Shown one piece after another: positions 1-6,047 of a DNA stretch of 24,484 nucleotides; positions within the stretch are counted from its first letter, which is position 1, and each line of letters starts with the position of its first letter. Source of the DNA: a virus; IMG/VR virus record IMGVR_UViG_3300048590_001334, positions 1-24,484 of that record. One strand, written 5' to 3'. Position numbers and translations under genes: made by a program. A model generated the notes under the pieces. That model was given only the letters and a program-made list of their open reading frames with translations, had not been told where the DNA came from and did not search any database.

Positions 1-205
1 CCAAGGAGGCGGACCGCCGCGAGTCTTTGCCGCCACTTTTGGCAAGGCTAGCGACGCGGACGGCTGACGTCAGGTCGATCGCCCGGTCCTCCAGGCGGCG
101 GCCAAGTGTCGGGCGGTAGTGTTTGGGGAAGCTGCGTGTTCTTCCAAACACCATGACGGTCAATTGGTAGCTGTCGGCGAGGATCTTGGGGCTTCTAGCG
201 CTCAT
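1..205 (-). CDS. avd: DGR accessory variability determinant (Avd), N-terminal part, runs off left edge
   Basis: Reading leftward from ATG 205-203, 68 codons stay open to the window edge. The peptide has an F-P-K-x-Y-R-x-T-L-G-x-R-L-E-D-R-A-I-D-L pattern at about residues 26-45. This is the helix-1/helix-2 signature (FPxxxRxxLGxRI) of the Avd/23S-IVP four-helix-bundle family. Avd proteins form a pentameric barrel that binds the DGR reverse transcriptase and template RNA and are needed for mutagenic homing. The ATG lies inside the end of the preceding HTH gene (11-nt overlap ATGAGCGCTAG), which implies translational coupling. The plain four-helix-bundle family also occurs outside DGRs; the neighbouring FGE-type target gene makes the DGR role the better reading. 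The template repeat and reverse transcriptase are expected to the left. Confidence 0.75.
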   Translation of the reverse strand, partial: MSARSPKILADSYQLTVMVFGRTRSFPKHYRPTLGRRLEDRAIDLTSAVRVASLAKSGGKDSRRSASL

Positions 206-884
206 GGCGTCGCCCCCGGCCGTCGCGGTCCTGACCGCGCTCGATTTTCTTGATCAACGACGCAAACGCGGGCAGCACATCCCCCTCCAGAAAGGCGACG
301 TCGCTGGCCCAACGCAGCCTCGCATCAGGATCACTGTAAACGAGCGCCAACGCCGCGCCGATCAGCCCCCGGGAGCGGTCATAGTAGGCGCGCTTTTCTG
401 CGCCATACGAATAGAACCCGGAGCCGAGCTGCTCGAGAATCGCGCCCTGCAGATCACGCAGTCGATGGCCGTAGCGGAGCTTGTCGGCCTCCCCCCACAT
501 CGGCATCCGGAAAGCCTCCAGGCACAGCCGATAGCAGGCAAGCCCGTCGAGGTTCTTTCCAGAGGAGGCCCGCCTGGGGCGCGGCGGGCGTTCGCTGCCC
601 GTGGCCTCCGGCGACTTCGGAAGCGTTTCCGAAATTTCCGAAATTTCCGAAGTTTCGGAAATGGCCTGAGGCTCCCTTTCCGTGAGACCGCTGGCCTGCC
701 GAAAGGCCTCCAGCGATGCGAGGTCGACAAACCAGCGCTTGCCGACACGCAGCGCTTTGATCTGTCTGGCCTTGATGTAGTTGAGGACCATGCGCTCAGA
801 AACACCGAGAGATTTCGCGGCAGTATCGACGCTTACCTCGAGCTGGGATTGGGGCTGGCTGCGGCGTGGCATCGCGGGCGGCAT
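195..884 (-). CDS. Helix-turn-helix protein with a C-terminal Avd-like four-helix bundle (putative DGR accessory regulator)
   Basis: The product is 229 residues. Residues about 15-60 (VDTAAKSLGVSERMVLNYI, then a K-R-W-F-V wing and DLASLEAF) form a MerR/excisionase-type winged HTH. Residues about 76-110 are a low-complexity linker containing Ser-Glu-Ile tripeptide repeats, then a Pro/Arg-rich stretch. Residues about 112-218 are predicted helical: an amphipathic helix (YRLCLEAFRMP), a helix with an LRYGHRLRDLQGAIL core that parallels the R-x-x-L-G-x-R-L helix of Avd, a KRAYYDRSRGLIGAALALV helix, and a final helix ending FASLIKKIER. The size and helix order match Avd, so I infer an HTH-Avd fusion. 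It sits between the DGR target gene and a conventional avd gene, which its end overlaps by 11 nt. An AAGGA lies just upstream of the ATG with unusually short spacing. The HTH call is firm; the Avd homology of the C-terminus is inference. Confidence 0.75.
   Translation of the reverse strand: MPPAMPRRSQPQSQLEVSVDTAAKSLGVSERMVLNYIKARQIKALRVGKRWFVDLASLEAFRQASGLTEREPQAISETSEISEISETLPKSPEATGSERPPRPRRASSGKNLDGLACYRLCLEAFRMPMWGEADKLRYGHRLRDLQGAILEQLGSGFYSYGAEKRAYYDRSRGLIGAALALVYSDPDARLRWASDVAFLEGDVLPAFASLIKKIERGQDRDGRGRRHER
626..660. repeat. Intragenic array of TTTCCGAA/TTTCGGAA units
   Basis: Four 8-mers start at 626, 635, 644 and 653, with an exact 9-nt period. The first three read TTTCCGAA and the last TTTCGGAA on the plus strand. 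On the coding (minus) strand the period encodes Ser-Glu-Ile/Thr repeats in the linker of the HTH protein. The same units occur upstream at 963-1021 and 1093-1119. Confidence 0.85.
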
Positions 885-955
885 GATCCTTAATTGGGAG
901 CGCAGTGCACCCTAGCAGGGGACATGCCCGCTCAAAAGGGGGAAAATTCCTGGCT

Positions 956-1021
956 GGCATAATTTCCGAAATTTCGGAAATTTCCGAAGTTGCGGAAGTG
1001 ACGATTCCGAAGTTGCGGAAA
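956..1021. repeat. Array of alternating 9-bp palindromic units upstream of the HTH gene
   Basis: Nine-base units run head to tail: TTTCCGAAA (963), TTTCGGAAA (972), TTTCCGAAG (981), TTGCGGAAG (990), a 5-nt gap, ATTCCGAAG (1004) and TTGCGGAAA (1013). Adjacent units are inverted, so each pair is an 18-bp palindrome. Bases 956-988 are an exact copy of 1086-1118. The array lies 70-140 bp upstream of the HTH start, a plausible operator position. Binding by the HTH protein is inference. Confidence 0.85.
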
Positions 1022-1085
1022 TGCTGCCTGATGAAAGAATAAGCAATCTGAATTAAATCAACATGTTGCGTAAAGCTGCTGTTTC

Positions 1086-1119
1086 GGCATAATTTCCGAA
1101 ATTTCGGAAATTTCCGAAA
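1086..1119. repeat. Array of three alternating 9-bp units next to the DGR hairpin
   Basis: TTTCCGAAA (1093), TTTCGGAAA (1102) and TTTCCGAAA (1111) follow GGCATAA. Bases 1086-1118 match 956-988 without mismatch (33 bp). The array ends 8 bp from the hairpin stem at 1128. Similar half-sites (TTTCGG) also occur at 1082. Confidence 0.9.
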
Positions 1120-1127
1120 TGGAGCCG

Positions 1128-1147
1128 CTGGGGGCTAACGCCCCCAG
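1128..1147 (-). other. DGR-type target hairpin/cruciform (8-bp GC stem, 4-nt loop)
   Basis: On the plus strand CTGGGGGC-TAAC-GCCCCCAG is a perfect 8-bp stem with a 4-nt loop; on the target-gene strand the loop reads GTTA. It lies about 40 bp after the stop codon of the target gene. In the Bordetella phage BPP-1 DGR a hairpin of the same dimensions just 3' of the variable region is needed for efficient target recognition. No T-run follows on the minus strand, so it is not a canonical terminator. Confidence 0.7.
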
Positions 1148-1153
1148 ACCCCC

Positions 1154-1186
1154 AAACCAAGGACCAAGGTCCAAGAAACCAAGGAC
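1154..1186. repeat. 11-nt direct repeats between DGR target stop codon and hairpin
   Basis: AAACCAAGGAC occurs at 1154-1164 and 1176-1186 (22-nt period). The intervening bases contain GGACCAAGGTCC, a 5-bp stem with a 2-nt loop. Together they fill the 40-bp gap between the variable region and the hairpin. Confidence 0.7.
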
Positions 1187-1187
1187 T

Positions 1188-4100
1188 TTAGTGGGCATTG
1201 GAGAAGGCGCAGCGAAAGCCCACGGCGCTGCCGACGTTCGACGGCCCACTGCTCAGACCGGCGGCGAACACGCCGGCGCTCGTGCCAGCGCTCCAGGGGC
1301 CGCCGCGGAGCAGGGCATTGCCACTTGCGCTGCACCCATAATACTGACCGGCCCCGTTGGAGGAGGTCAGAGAGCCGCTTGGGCCAGCGACTAGCTTCTC
1401 CCAGTCGGTGACGTTGGCGTTGTTCCACTCGACCCATCCGGTGGTGTACCAGCTCGTCGTGTCGCACTGCGCATCCGTCCATTCCCAGACGTTGCCGGCG
1501 AGGTCCCAGATGGCATTGCCGTTGCTGAGGACGTGGGTGCGCATTTGCGATTTGTTGGCGCCACCAGCCGAATAGGCTGTGCTGTAGCCGTTGCCCGTGC
1601 CGCTATAGCCATAGTCGGTGCTGTTTCCGGCATAGGTACCAGGGCCACGCAGGGCACAGGAGTTGTTGCTGGCATCGGAGAGCGCCACAGTCAGCGTGCA
1701 GCTCGCAAGCGAGGGGTCCGCCACCGCGGCCAAGGCGCTGGCCGGAGAGTTGTCGGAGTGGCCGGTGGCAAGCTGAATGCCGGCGGCAGAGTCGATATCG
1801 TTGATGGCGGTGGCCTCGATGTTGCGGGCAATCGTCATCCACTCGCCCTCGTTGACGAGGTGGCCGCCGACCCGCTTGCAGGCGCTCATTGCCTCATACC
1901 AGGAGACAGAGACCCAGGGGGTGCCCGTGGCGGTCGAGACGGCCTGGCCGGTGGCGCCATCCTTCTTGGCCTCGTACTTCATCACGCAGAAGCTCTCTCG
2001 CGTGAAGCTGCTGTCGGCAGGTACAAGGATATAGCCCGTGGGGCAGGTGAGGCTGGCGGCCGGCAGATTGGTGAGCTGCGAGCCGTCGACGGCGGGCAGC
2101 TTGGCAGTGCCGTCGAGTTGGACGACTTTGTTGGCGGTCGTGCCGACATCCAGCGTGGCAGCCGTGCCAAGCCCGAGGCTGGTGCGCCCGGTGGCGGCGA
2201 CAAGACCCGTGGCACCGCCGTCCCATTTCATGCGGTCTGTGTAGGCGGTGTCCCAGTTGGCGGAGTTATCGGTCACGACGCTGTAGGTTCCGGCACCGGT
2301 GCGGGCCATGAGGCCGTTTGAGCCGAATTCGCCGTTCATCACGGCACCGGCGCTGTCGACCGTCGCTGTGGTGACGACGCTCGTGAGCTGCGAGCCGTCG
2401 ACGGCGGGCAGCTTGGCAGTGCCGTCGAGCTGCACGACCTTGTTGGCAGTGGTGCCGACGTCCAACGTGGCGGCCGTGCCGAGGCCCAGACTGGTGCGGG
2501 CGGTCGTCGCATTGAGGCCGCTGGCGCCGCCGTCCCACTGCAGGCGCTCGCTGTAGGCGGTGTTCCAGTTGCTGCTGCTGAGAGCAAGCCACGACGTCGT
2601 GCTGCCGTCGGTCGTGAGCACTTTGCCGGAGTTGCCGGTCTGTGCGGGCAGAAGATTCGTCAGAGCGCCGTCGGCCGTCGTCGCGCCGGTGCCGCCTTTG
2701 GCGACGGCCACGGCCGCACTGAGGTTGGCGGGGCTGAGGCTGGTAAGGGCCGAGCCGTCGACGGCTGGCAGCTTGCCCGTGCCATCGAGCTGCACCAGTT
2801 GATTGGCGGCGGTGCCGGCATCGAGCGTAGCCGATGTGCCGAGGCCGAGGCTCGTTCGGCCGGTGGCGGCGACGAGGCCGGCAGAGCCGCCGTCCCACTT
2901 GAGGCGGTCGGTGTGCGCCGTGTCCCAGTTGGTCGCGTTGAGAGCACTCCACGAAGCCGCCGTGCCGTCGGTCGAGAGCACCTTGCCGGAATTGCCGGTC
3001 TGGGCGGGCAGCAGGTTGGTGAGCGCTGCGCTGGCGCTGGCGGCCCCGGTGCCGCCGCGGGAGATCGAAAGCTGCGCCTCGGAGCTCATCACGCCGCTTC
3101 CGTCGTTGACGAGCACATGGGAAGCCGTGCCCGACGCCAGCTTGGCGCGGGCGATACCCGCGCCTGTCTTGATCTCCGAGTCGTCGATGCCCGTGATCGT
3201 GTTGGTGTCGGCATCGATCGACTTGTTGGTGAGCGTGTCGCTCGAGTTGGCCGTGGTCGCCGTCGCCCAGGACAAGACGCCCGAGCCGTTGGTGCTGAGC
3301 AGCTGGCCGGCGGTGCCGTCGGCCGCTGGTAGAGTCCAGATCAGGTTGCCGGCGATGGAGTCGGCGGCCTTGACGCCGACGTAGTTGTTCTCGAGCCCGT
3401 CACGCTCGGTAAAGCGCAGCTCGCCAGTTTGCCCGGCACCGCTGCCATAACCGCCGAGCGTCACGGCGGCCTGGAGGTCGGTGGTGAGCGAGCCGACCGG
3501 CAGGACGGTGGCGGCCGTGATGGTCGCCTGCTTGGCGTTGAGCTGGGCTTGCGGGTCAGAAGTCAGGCCCGCCAGATAATTGAAGTGCGTGTTGTCGACC
3601 GCTCCCGTGCCGATCTTGCTGGCGTCGATGTTGGCCGAAGCGCTGATGTCGGTGTCAGCGATGGTGCCGTCGGCGATGGTGGTCGACGTGACGTCGCCAG
3701 CGTTCAGCCCGCCGCTGGCAATGTCGTTCATGAGCTTGAAGCTGCCGGTGGCGTTGTCCCACTTGACGACCTTTTGATCGTTGCTGGCATCAAGAGCGTC
3801 GGTGAAGGCCTTGCCGCGGATCTTGGTGACCACCGTGGCATTCTGCGTGCCGGTGACGTCGCCGCTGAGGGTGCCGGAGAAGCTCTGCGCTTGTTTGATC
3901 GCGGTGATGTCGCCAGCGGCGTCGACTTCGACGAAGGCGCCGGTCGCTTTGATCACGCCGGGCGTATTGGCAGCGGCGGCCGGAAGAGTGGCCTTGAGGC
4001 GGCCGGCGCCGTCGAACGCCACCGTGCTGCCGTCGACCGGCACCCGGGCTGCCAGCGGGACGACAGCAAAGCGCTGCCTGGGATAGATGCGCGCGTTGGT

Positions 4101-4430
4101 CTGGTCGGTGATCTCGATATAGGCGGCCGTCTCAGCCGAGGGGAAAATCGTCGTGTAGTCGTCGACCGGGAGATCGAGAGTAAGCTGGAAAACTCCGTCC
4201 TGGAGGGTCACGGAGGGGGCGACGACCGGCTCGCCGAGCAGCGGACTGCCGCCGGTCTCGCTTTGGAAGAAATTCACGGCAAGATCGACCGGCCCCGCCA
4301 GCGGTGTACCGCTCGGATCAGTCAGGCGTCCGCCATAGGACAACGGGAATGGGCCGGCAAGAGCGGCCGGTGGCGCAAGGGCGAGCCACAGCCCGATCAG
4401 AGCCGAGGAAATCTGGTGGTGCTTGGGCAT
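1188..4430 (-). CDS. Secreted repetitive surface protein with C-terminal FGE/C-type-lectin DGR variable domain
   Basis: The product is 1080 residues from ATG 4430, preceded by GGGAG at 8-nt spacing; an alternative start 5 codons upstream lacks this. Residues 1-25 form a signal peptide (hydrophobic core, A-L-A cleavage site). Next is a beta-rich N-terminal domain (SYGGRLTDPSGTPLAGPVDL) seen in Bdellovibrio-type surface proteins. Residues about 150-790 are stalk-like, with tail-fibre-style repeats (GGTGA...LTNLLPAQTGNSGKVL, RTSLGLGTAATLD, KLPAVDGSQLT). Residues about 793-1080 form an FGE-sulfatase/C-type-lectin fold domain: CPTGYILVP, FCVMKYEA, EGEWMTIARNIEA, GNAIWDLAGNVWEW and a closing RGG-W...AGVFA...PSN...GFRCA. 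That ending is the hallmark of DGR-diversified FGE targets. It is probably displayed on the cell surface, where the variable face could bind ligands. Catalytic FGE cysteines are not evident, so a binding role is more likely than enzymatic. Confidence 0.85.
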   Translation of the reverse strand: MPKHHQISSALIGLWLALAPPAALAGPFPLSYGGRLTDPSGTPLAGPVDLAVNFFQSETGGSPLLGEPVVAPSVTLQDGVFQLTLDLPVDDYTTIFPSAETAAYIEITDQTNARIYPRQRFAVVPLAARVPVDGSTVAFDGAGRLKATLPAAAANTPGVIKATGAFVEVDAAGDITAIKQAQSFSGTLSGDVTGTQNATVVTKIRGKAFTDALDASNDQKVVKWDNATGSFKLMNDIASGGLNAGDVTSTTIADGTIADTDISASANIDASKIGTGAVDNTHFNYLAGLTSDPQAQLNAKQATITAATVLPVGSLTTDLQAAVTLGGYGSGAGQTGELRFTERDGLENNYVGVKAADSIAGNLIWTLPAADGTAGQLLSTNGSGVLSWATATTANSSDTLTNKSIDADTNTITGIDDSEIKTGAGIARAKLASGTASHVLVNDGSGVMSSEAQLSISRGGTGAASASAALTNLLPAQTGNSGKVLSTDGTAASWSALNATNWDTAHTDRLKWDGGSAGLVAATGRTSLGLGTSATLDAGTAANQLVQLDGTGKLPAVDGSALTSLSPANLSAAVAVAKGGTGATTADGALTNLLPAQTGNSGKVLTTDGSTTSWLALSSSNWNTAYSERLQWDGGASGLNATTARTSLGLGTAATLDVGTTANKVVQLDGTAKLPAVDGSQLTSVVTTATVDSAGAVMNGEFGSNGLMARTGAGTYSVVTDNSANWDTAYTDRMKWDGGATGLVAATGRTSLGLGTAATLDVGTTANKVVQLDGTAKLPAVDGSQLTNLPAASLTCPTGYILVPADSSFTRESFCVMKYEAKKDGATGQAVSTATGTPWVSVSWYEAMSACKRVGGHLVNEGEWMTIARNIEATAINDIDSAAGIQLATGHSDNSPASALAAVADPSLASCTLTVALSDASNNSCALRGPGTYAGNSTDYGYSGTGNGYSTAYSAGGANKSQMRTHVLSNGNAIWDLAGNVWEWTDAQCDTTSWYTTGWVEWNNANVTDWEKLVAGPSGSLTSSNGAGQYYGCSASGNALLRGGPWSAGTSAGVFAAGLSSGPSNVGSAVGFRCAFSNAH
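1191..1325 (-). other. Putative DGR variable region (VR)
   Basis: The last 45 or so codons of the target gene encode a conserved frame (RGG-W, AGVFA, L, PSN, GFRCA). It is interspersed with small residues in codons AGC, AGT, GGT, GGC and GCT at positions where FGE-type DGR templates usually carry AAC/AAT. This is what adenine-specific mutagenesis would leave. Exact VR limits cannot be set without the template repeat, which is not in the window. Confidence 0.65.
2071..2117. repeat. 47-bp direct repeat, copy 1, inside the target gene stalk
   Basis: Identical to 2383-2429. Both encode the K-L-P-A-V-D-G-S-Q-L-T segment of the stalk. A diverged third copy starts near 2742. The repeats are 312 bp apart, so the stalk grew by duplication of modules of this order of size. 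Confidence 0.85.
2383..2429. repeat. 47-bp direct repeat, copy 2, inside the target gene stalk
   Basis: Exact copy of 2071-2117; flanking sequence (RTSLGLGTAATLDVGT module) is also closely similar to the region around 2118-2200. Confidence 0.85.
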
Positions 4431-4956
4431 TCGGGCAACTCCCAACCGACATCGATTCCTCTAAGCGGCTTATAGGATGAGGTCGGAAAGATGCCTCAAA
4501 GTCTTTAGGGGTCATGCAGACCTAGATCAATGGACTGAATCTTAAGGATAATATTGGAGGCTTGATACGACGGCGGACGACGCCGTTTTGCCTGCTCTTG
4601 TGAAGCTCAAACCAAAGCTGTGTATGACGGCAACAGCGTCAATTATGGAGGTCTTTCATGCGCGAGAGGATGGTCCGAAGTCCAAATGCCATGGCGTGCT
4701 CCTCGGCTAGGCCTTGAGTTTACAGCAATTTCTAAAGAGGGACGGCAGACGGGGCTGACTGAGAGGGAGGGGCTTAGGGGCTGTGCCGCTATGCGTTGCG
4801 TTGGGCTCGACGAGTGGATGCGGAGGCGCGAGGAAGGCGAGCGTCTGACGGCGAGCTTTGTAAAATAGTCCCAAAAGGACAGCAGCTTACCAAAGCGCGG
4901 GTGCTTTACTTTGAGATAGTGGTTTCTTGTAGTAAAGTGTTCTAGGGGATTTGCCG
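4431..4956. other. Intergenic region between the DGR target and higB-type gene
   Basis: No gene is convincing here. On the minus strand a TTGAGG (4499-4494) and TATAAG (4474-4469) pair with a 19-nt spacer could serve the target gene. A 6-bp stem ACGGCG-GACGA-CGCCGT (4570-4586) followed by TTTG is a weak terminator-like element. A 19-codon ORF at 4658-4717 has a good Shine-Dalgarno (GGAGG, 6-nt spacing) but no recognisable product. A longer open frame at 4620-4868 has poor coding character. Confidence 0.5.
4904..4938 (+). promoter_or_regulatory. Candidate promoter and operator of the higBA-type module
   Basis: TTGAGA (4911-4916) and TAAAGT (4933-4938) are spaced 16 bp apart, 18 bp before the start codon. 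CTTTACT (4904-4910) and AGTAAAG (4931-4937) form a perfect 7-bp inverted repeat that brackets the -35 and overlaps the -10. This is a suitable position for autoregulation by the XRE antitoxin. Confidence 0.5.
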
Positions 4957-5316
4957 ATGAGGATTGACGTCAGATGCTGGGAGACTCCCAGCGGCCGCAA
5001 GCCGGTCAAGGAGTGGCTGCGGAATCTGCGCCAAGAGAATAAGCGAGGCGCCATGGCCGTCGACCGCTTGATCAGCAAGCTTGCCAAAGCAGGGCGCGAG
5101 TTCGGCTTGCCGGGCTGCAAATTTATCGGTGAGGGACTCTATGAGCTGCGCGACACGACCAAAGGGCCTGGCTACCGAGTTTACTTTACATGGGTCGGCT
5201 CATCGCTGGTCGTTCTGCTTGTAGGTGGCGACAAGAGTTCTCAGGAGCGCGATATCGAGACAGCCCGTCGGCGTATGCTCGGCCTGGCCGGCGATGACTG
5301 CGAGACAGCGAGGTAG
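4957..5316 (+). CDS. higB: HigB/RelE-superfamily toxin (Gp49-like killer protein)
   Basis: The product is 119 residues. ATG 4957 has AGGGG 8 nt upstream; an in-frame TTG at 4951 is a less likely start. The sequence shows the phage-derived Gp49/HigB layout: an N-terminal strand with a P-S-G-R-K-P-V-K-E-W-L motif, a basic helical middle (RLISKLAKAGREFGLP), then ...GEGLYELRDTTKGPGYRVYFTW and a hydrophobic strand LVVLLVGGDKSSQ, with a basic tail. Family members are ribosome-dependent mRNA interferases or related growth inhibitors. The XRE antitoxin gene follows 6 nt downstream, the toxin-first order typical of higBA. All expected segments are present, so it may be functional. Confidence 0.85.
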   Translation: MRIDVRCWETPSGRKPVKEWLRNLRQENKRGAMAVDRLISKLAKAGREFGLPGCKFIGEGLYELRDTTKGPGYRVYFTWVGSSLVVLLVGGDKSSQERDIETARRRMLGLAGDDCETAR

Positions 5317-5322
5317 GGCGTT

Positions 5323-5676
5323 ATGGCGAAGGCGAAAGATCATCAGACGGGGGGTCTCACGCCGGAGCGGGTGGCGGCGTTTGAGTCTTACGACGACATT
5401 CGGCGCGAGCTTTTCAGCGACGAAGAGATCACCCGCCAAGACGCTGCTGTCGACGCGGAGCTTGCGATTCTGCGCGCCATGCAGGAGAGCATCTCCAAGG
5501 CGGTGGCGGGCTTTATGGCTCAGGAGAACATAGGCTTTAACGAGCTCACACGCCGCATGGAGACGAGCACGCGGCAGAGTGCGCGCATTCTCAAGGGTGA
5601 AGCCAACCTCACGCTTGCGACGATCGCCGAGCTGGCTGCCGTTATGGGTAAGAGGGCTCGTATCGTCTTTGAGTGA
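5323..5676 (+). CDS. higA: HigA-type XRE antitoxin
   Basis: The product is 117 residues from ATG 5323, six bases after the toxin stop. Residues about 45-110 contain the XRE helix-turn-helix (SKAVAGFMAQENIGFNELT, then TSTRQSARILKGE, NLTLATIAELAAVMG). This resembles the short HigA antitoxins paired with Gp49-like toxins. It would neutralise the toxin and repress the module through the inverted repeat at 4904-4937. The N-terminal 45 residues are acidic (SYDDIRRELFSDEEITRQ) and could be the toxin-binding segment. Confidence 0.85.
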   Translation: MAKAKDHQTGGLTPERVAAFESYDDIRRELFSDEEITRQDAAVDAELAILRAMQESISKAVAGFMAQENIGFNELTRRMETSTRQSARILKGEANLTLATIAELAAVMGKRARIVFE

Positions 5677-5708
5677 AGCTGACTTGGGGCTCGGCAGAGA
5701 GCTAGTGG

Positions 5709-5775
5709 CGCCGGCCGTCGCTGTGACGCTTGGCGAGGTTATATACCTCGCCTCAAGGGCAGGATGCCGCCGCTG
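5709..5775. repeat. Mosaic of two gene fragments at the 3' end of the BrnA-like gene
   Basis: Bases 5740-5775 match 8170-8205 (inside the PIN-toxin gene) at 35 of 36 positions. The adjoining 5709-5740 resembles 8849-8878 (inside the orphan BrnA-like gene), including an identical 18-mer GTGACGCTTGGCGAGGTT. Two pieces of the neighbouring module are thus joined here. The first piece now encodes the last dozen residues of the BrnA-like protein. Confidence 0.8.
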
Positions 5776-6047
5776 GGCACGGTGCATCGGACGTGATCCA
5801 TCAGGACCATCCGCAAGTATGGCTGGTAGCCGAGCCTCTTGTCGCCCGCCAGCAGCTTCAGCTGTGCGATAAGCTGCTTCGGCAGCCGCACGGAGACGAC
5901 CTGAAGGCCCATGGCCTCGTCCATCTCCCGCTCGTCCTCGGCACTCGTGGGCTTCGCGTGGGCAGCATCCGCGCCCAACTTGCCCGACTCCCAGTCCTCC
6001 ACATCGTGGAGATACTCAGGGTTGGTAGGCTGGGTATTGCGCGCCAT
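5739..6047 (-). CDS. BrnA/CopG-type antitoxin with altered C-terminus
   Basis: The product is 102 residues from ATG 6047, with a GGAG Shine-Dalgarno just upstream. Residues about 50-88 (LQVVSVRLPKQLIAQLKLLAGDKRLGYQPYLRMVLMDHV) form the ribbon-helix-helix of the BrnA/CopG antitoxin family. The N-terminal half is acidic and would contact the toxin. The last 12 or so residues are read antisense from a fragment of a PIN-toxin gene (5740-5775), so the natural C-terminus has been replaced. The gene follows and overlaps a toxin remnant (6279-6016), matching the toxin-then-antitoxin order of brnTA. As its toxin looks dead, it is likely an orphan antitoxin. Confidence 0.7.
   Translation of the reverse strand: MARNTQPTNPEYLHDVEDWESGKLGADAAHAKPTSAEDEREMDEAMGLQVVSVRLPKQLIAQLKLLAGDKRLGYQPYLRMVLMDHVRCTVPSGGILPLRRGI

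Larger units (their letters stand above)
885..1187. other. Intergenic region between DGR target gene and HTH gene
   Basis: No coding sequence is supported here. It holds two repeat arrays, the 8-bp-stem hairpin and the 11-nt direct repeats listed separately. Between the arrays (about 1022-1081) is an AT-richer stretch. The HTH gene promoter must lie here on the minus strand, but no convincing -35/-10 pair stands out: a TTGAGC/TAGGGT pair has only a 15-nt spacer. I saw no template repeat here. Confidence 0.7.

Noticed and set aside
956-1119. CRISPR-like array
   Set aside because: The 9-bp units are contiguous and alternately inverted, with no unique spacers of regular length and no cas genes.
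1128-1147. Rho-independent terminator of the target gene
   Set aside because: The stem is strong, but no T-run follows on either strand; its shape and position fit a DGR hairpin better.
1188-4430. Phage tail fibre belonging to the prophage
   Set aside because: The stalk repeats are fibre-like, but the signal peptide, opposite strand and distance from the prophage operon argue for a secreted host protein.
1533-4475. Long plus-strand open frames opposite the DGR target gene
   Set aside because: They are antisense to a protein with a signal peptide, repeats and a recognisable FGE domain; open antisense frames are expected in GC-rich repetitive coding DNA.
4620-4868. 82-codon plus-strand ORF in the intergenic region
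   Set aside because: No Shine-Dalgarno, no family resemblance and irregular composition; kept only as part of the intergenic description.
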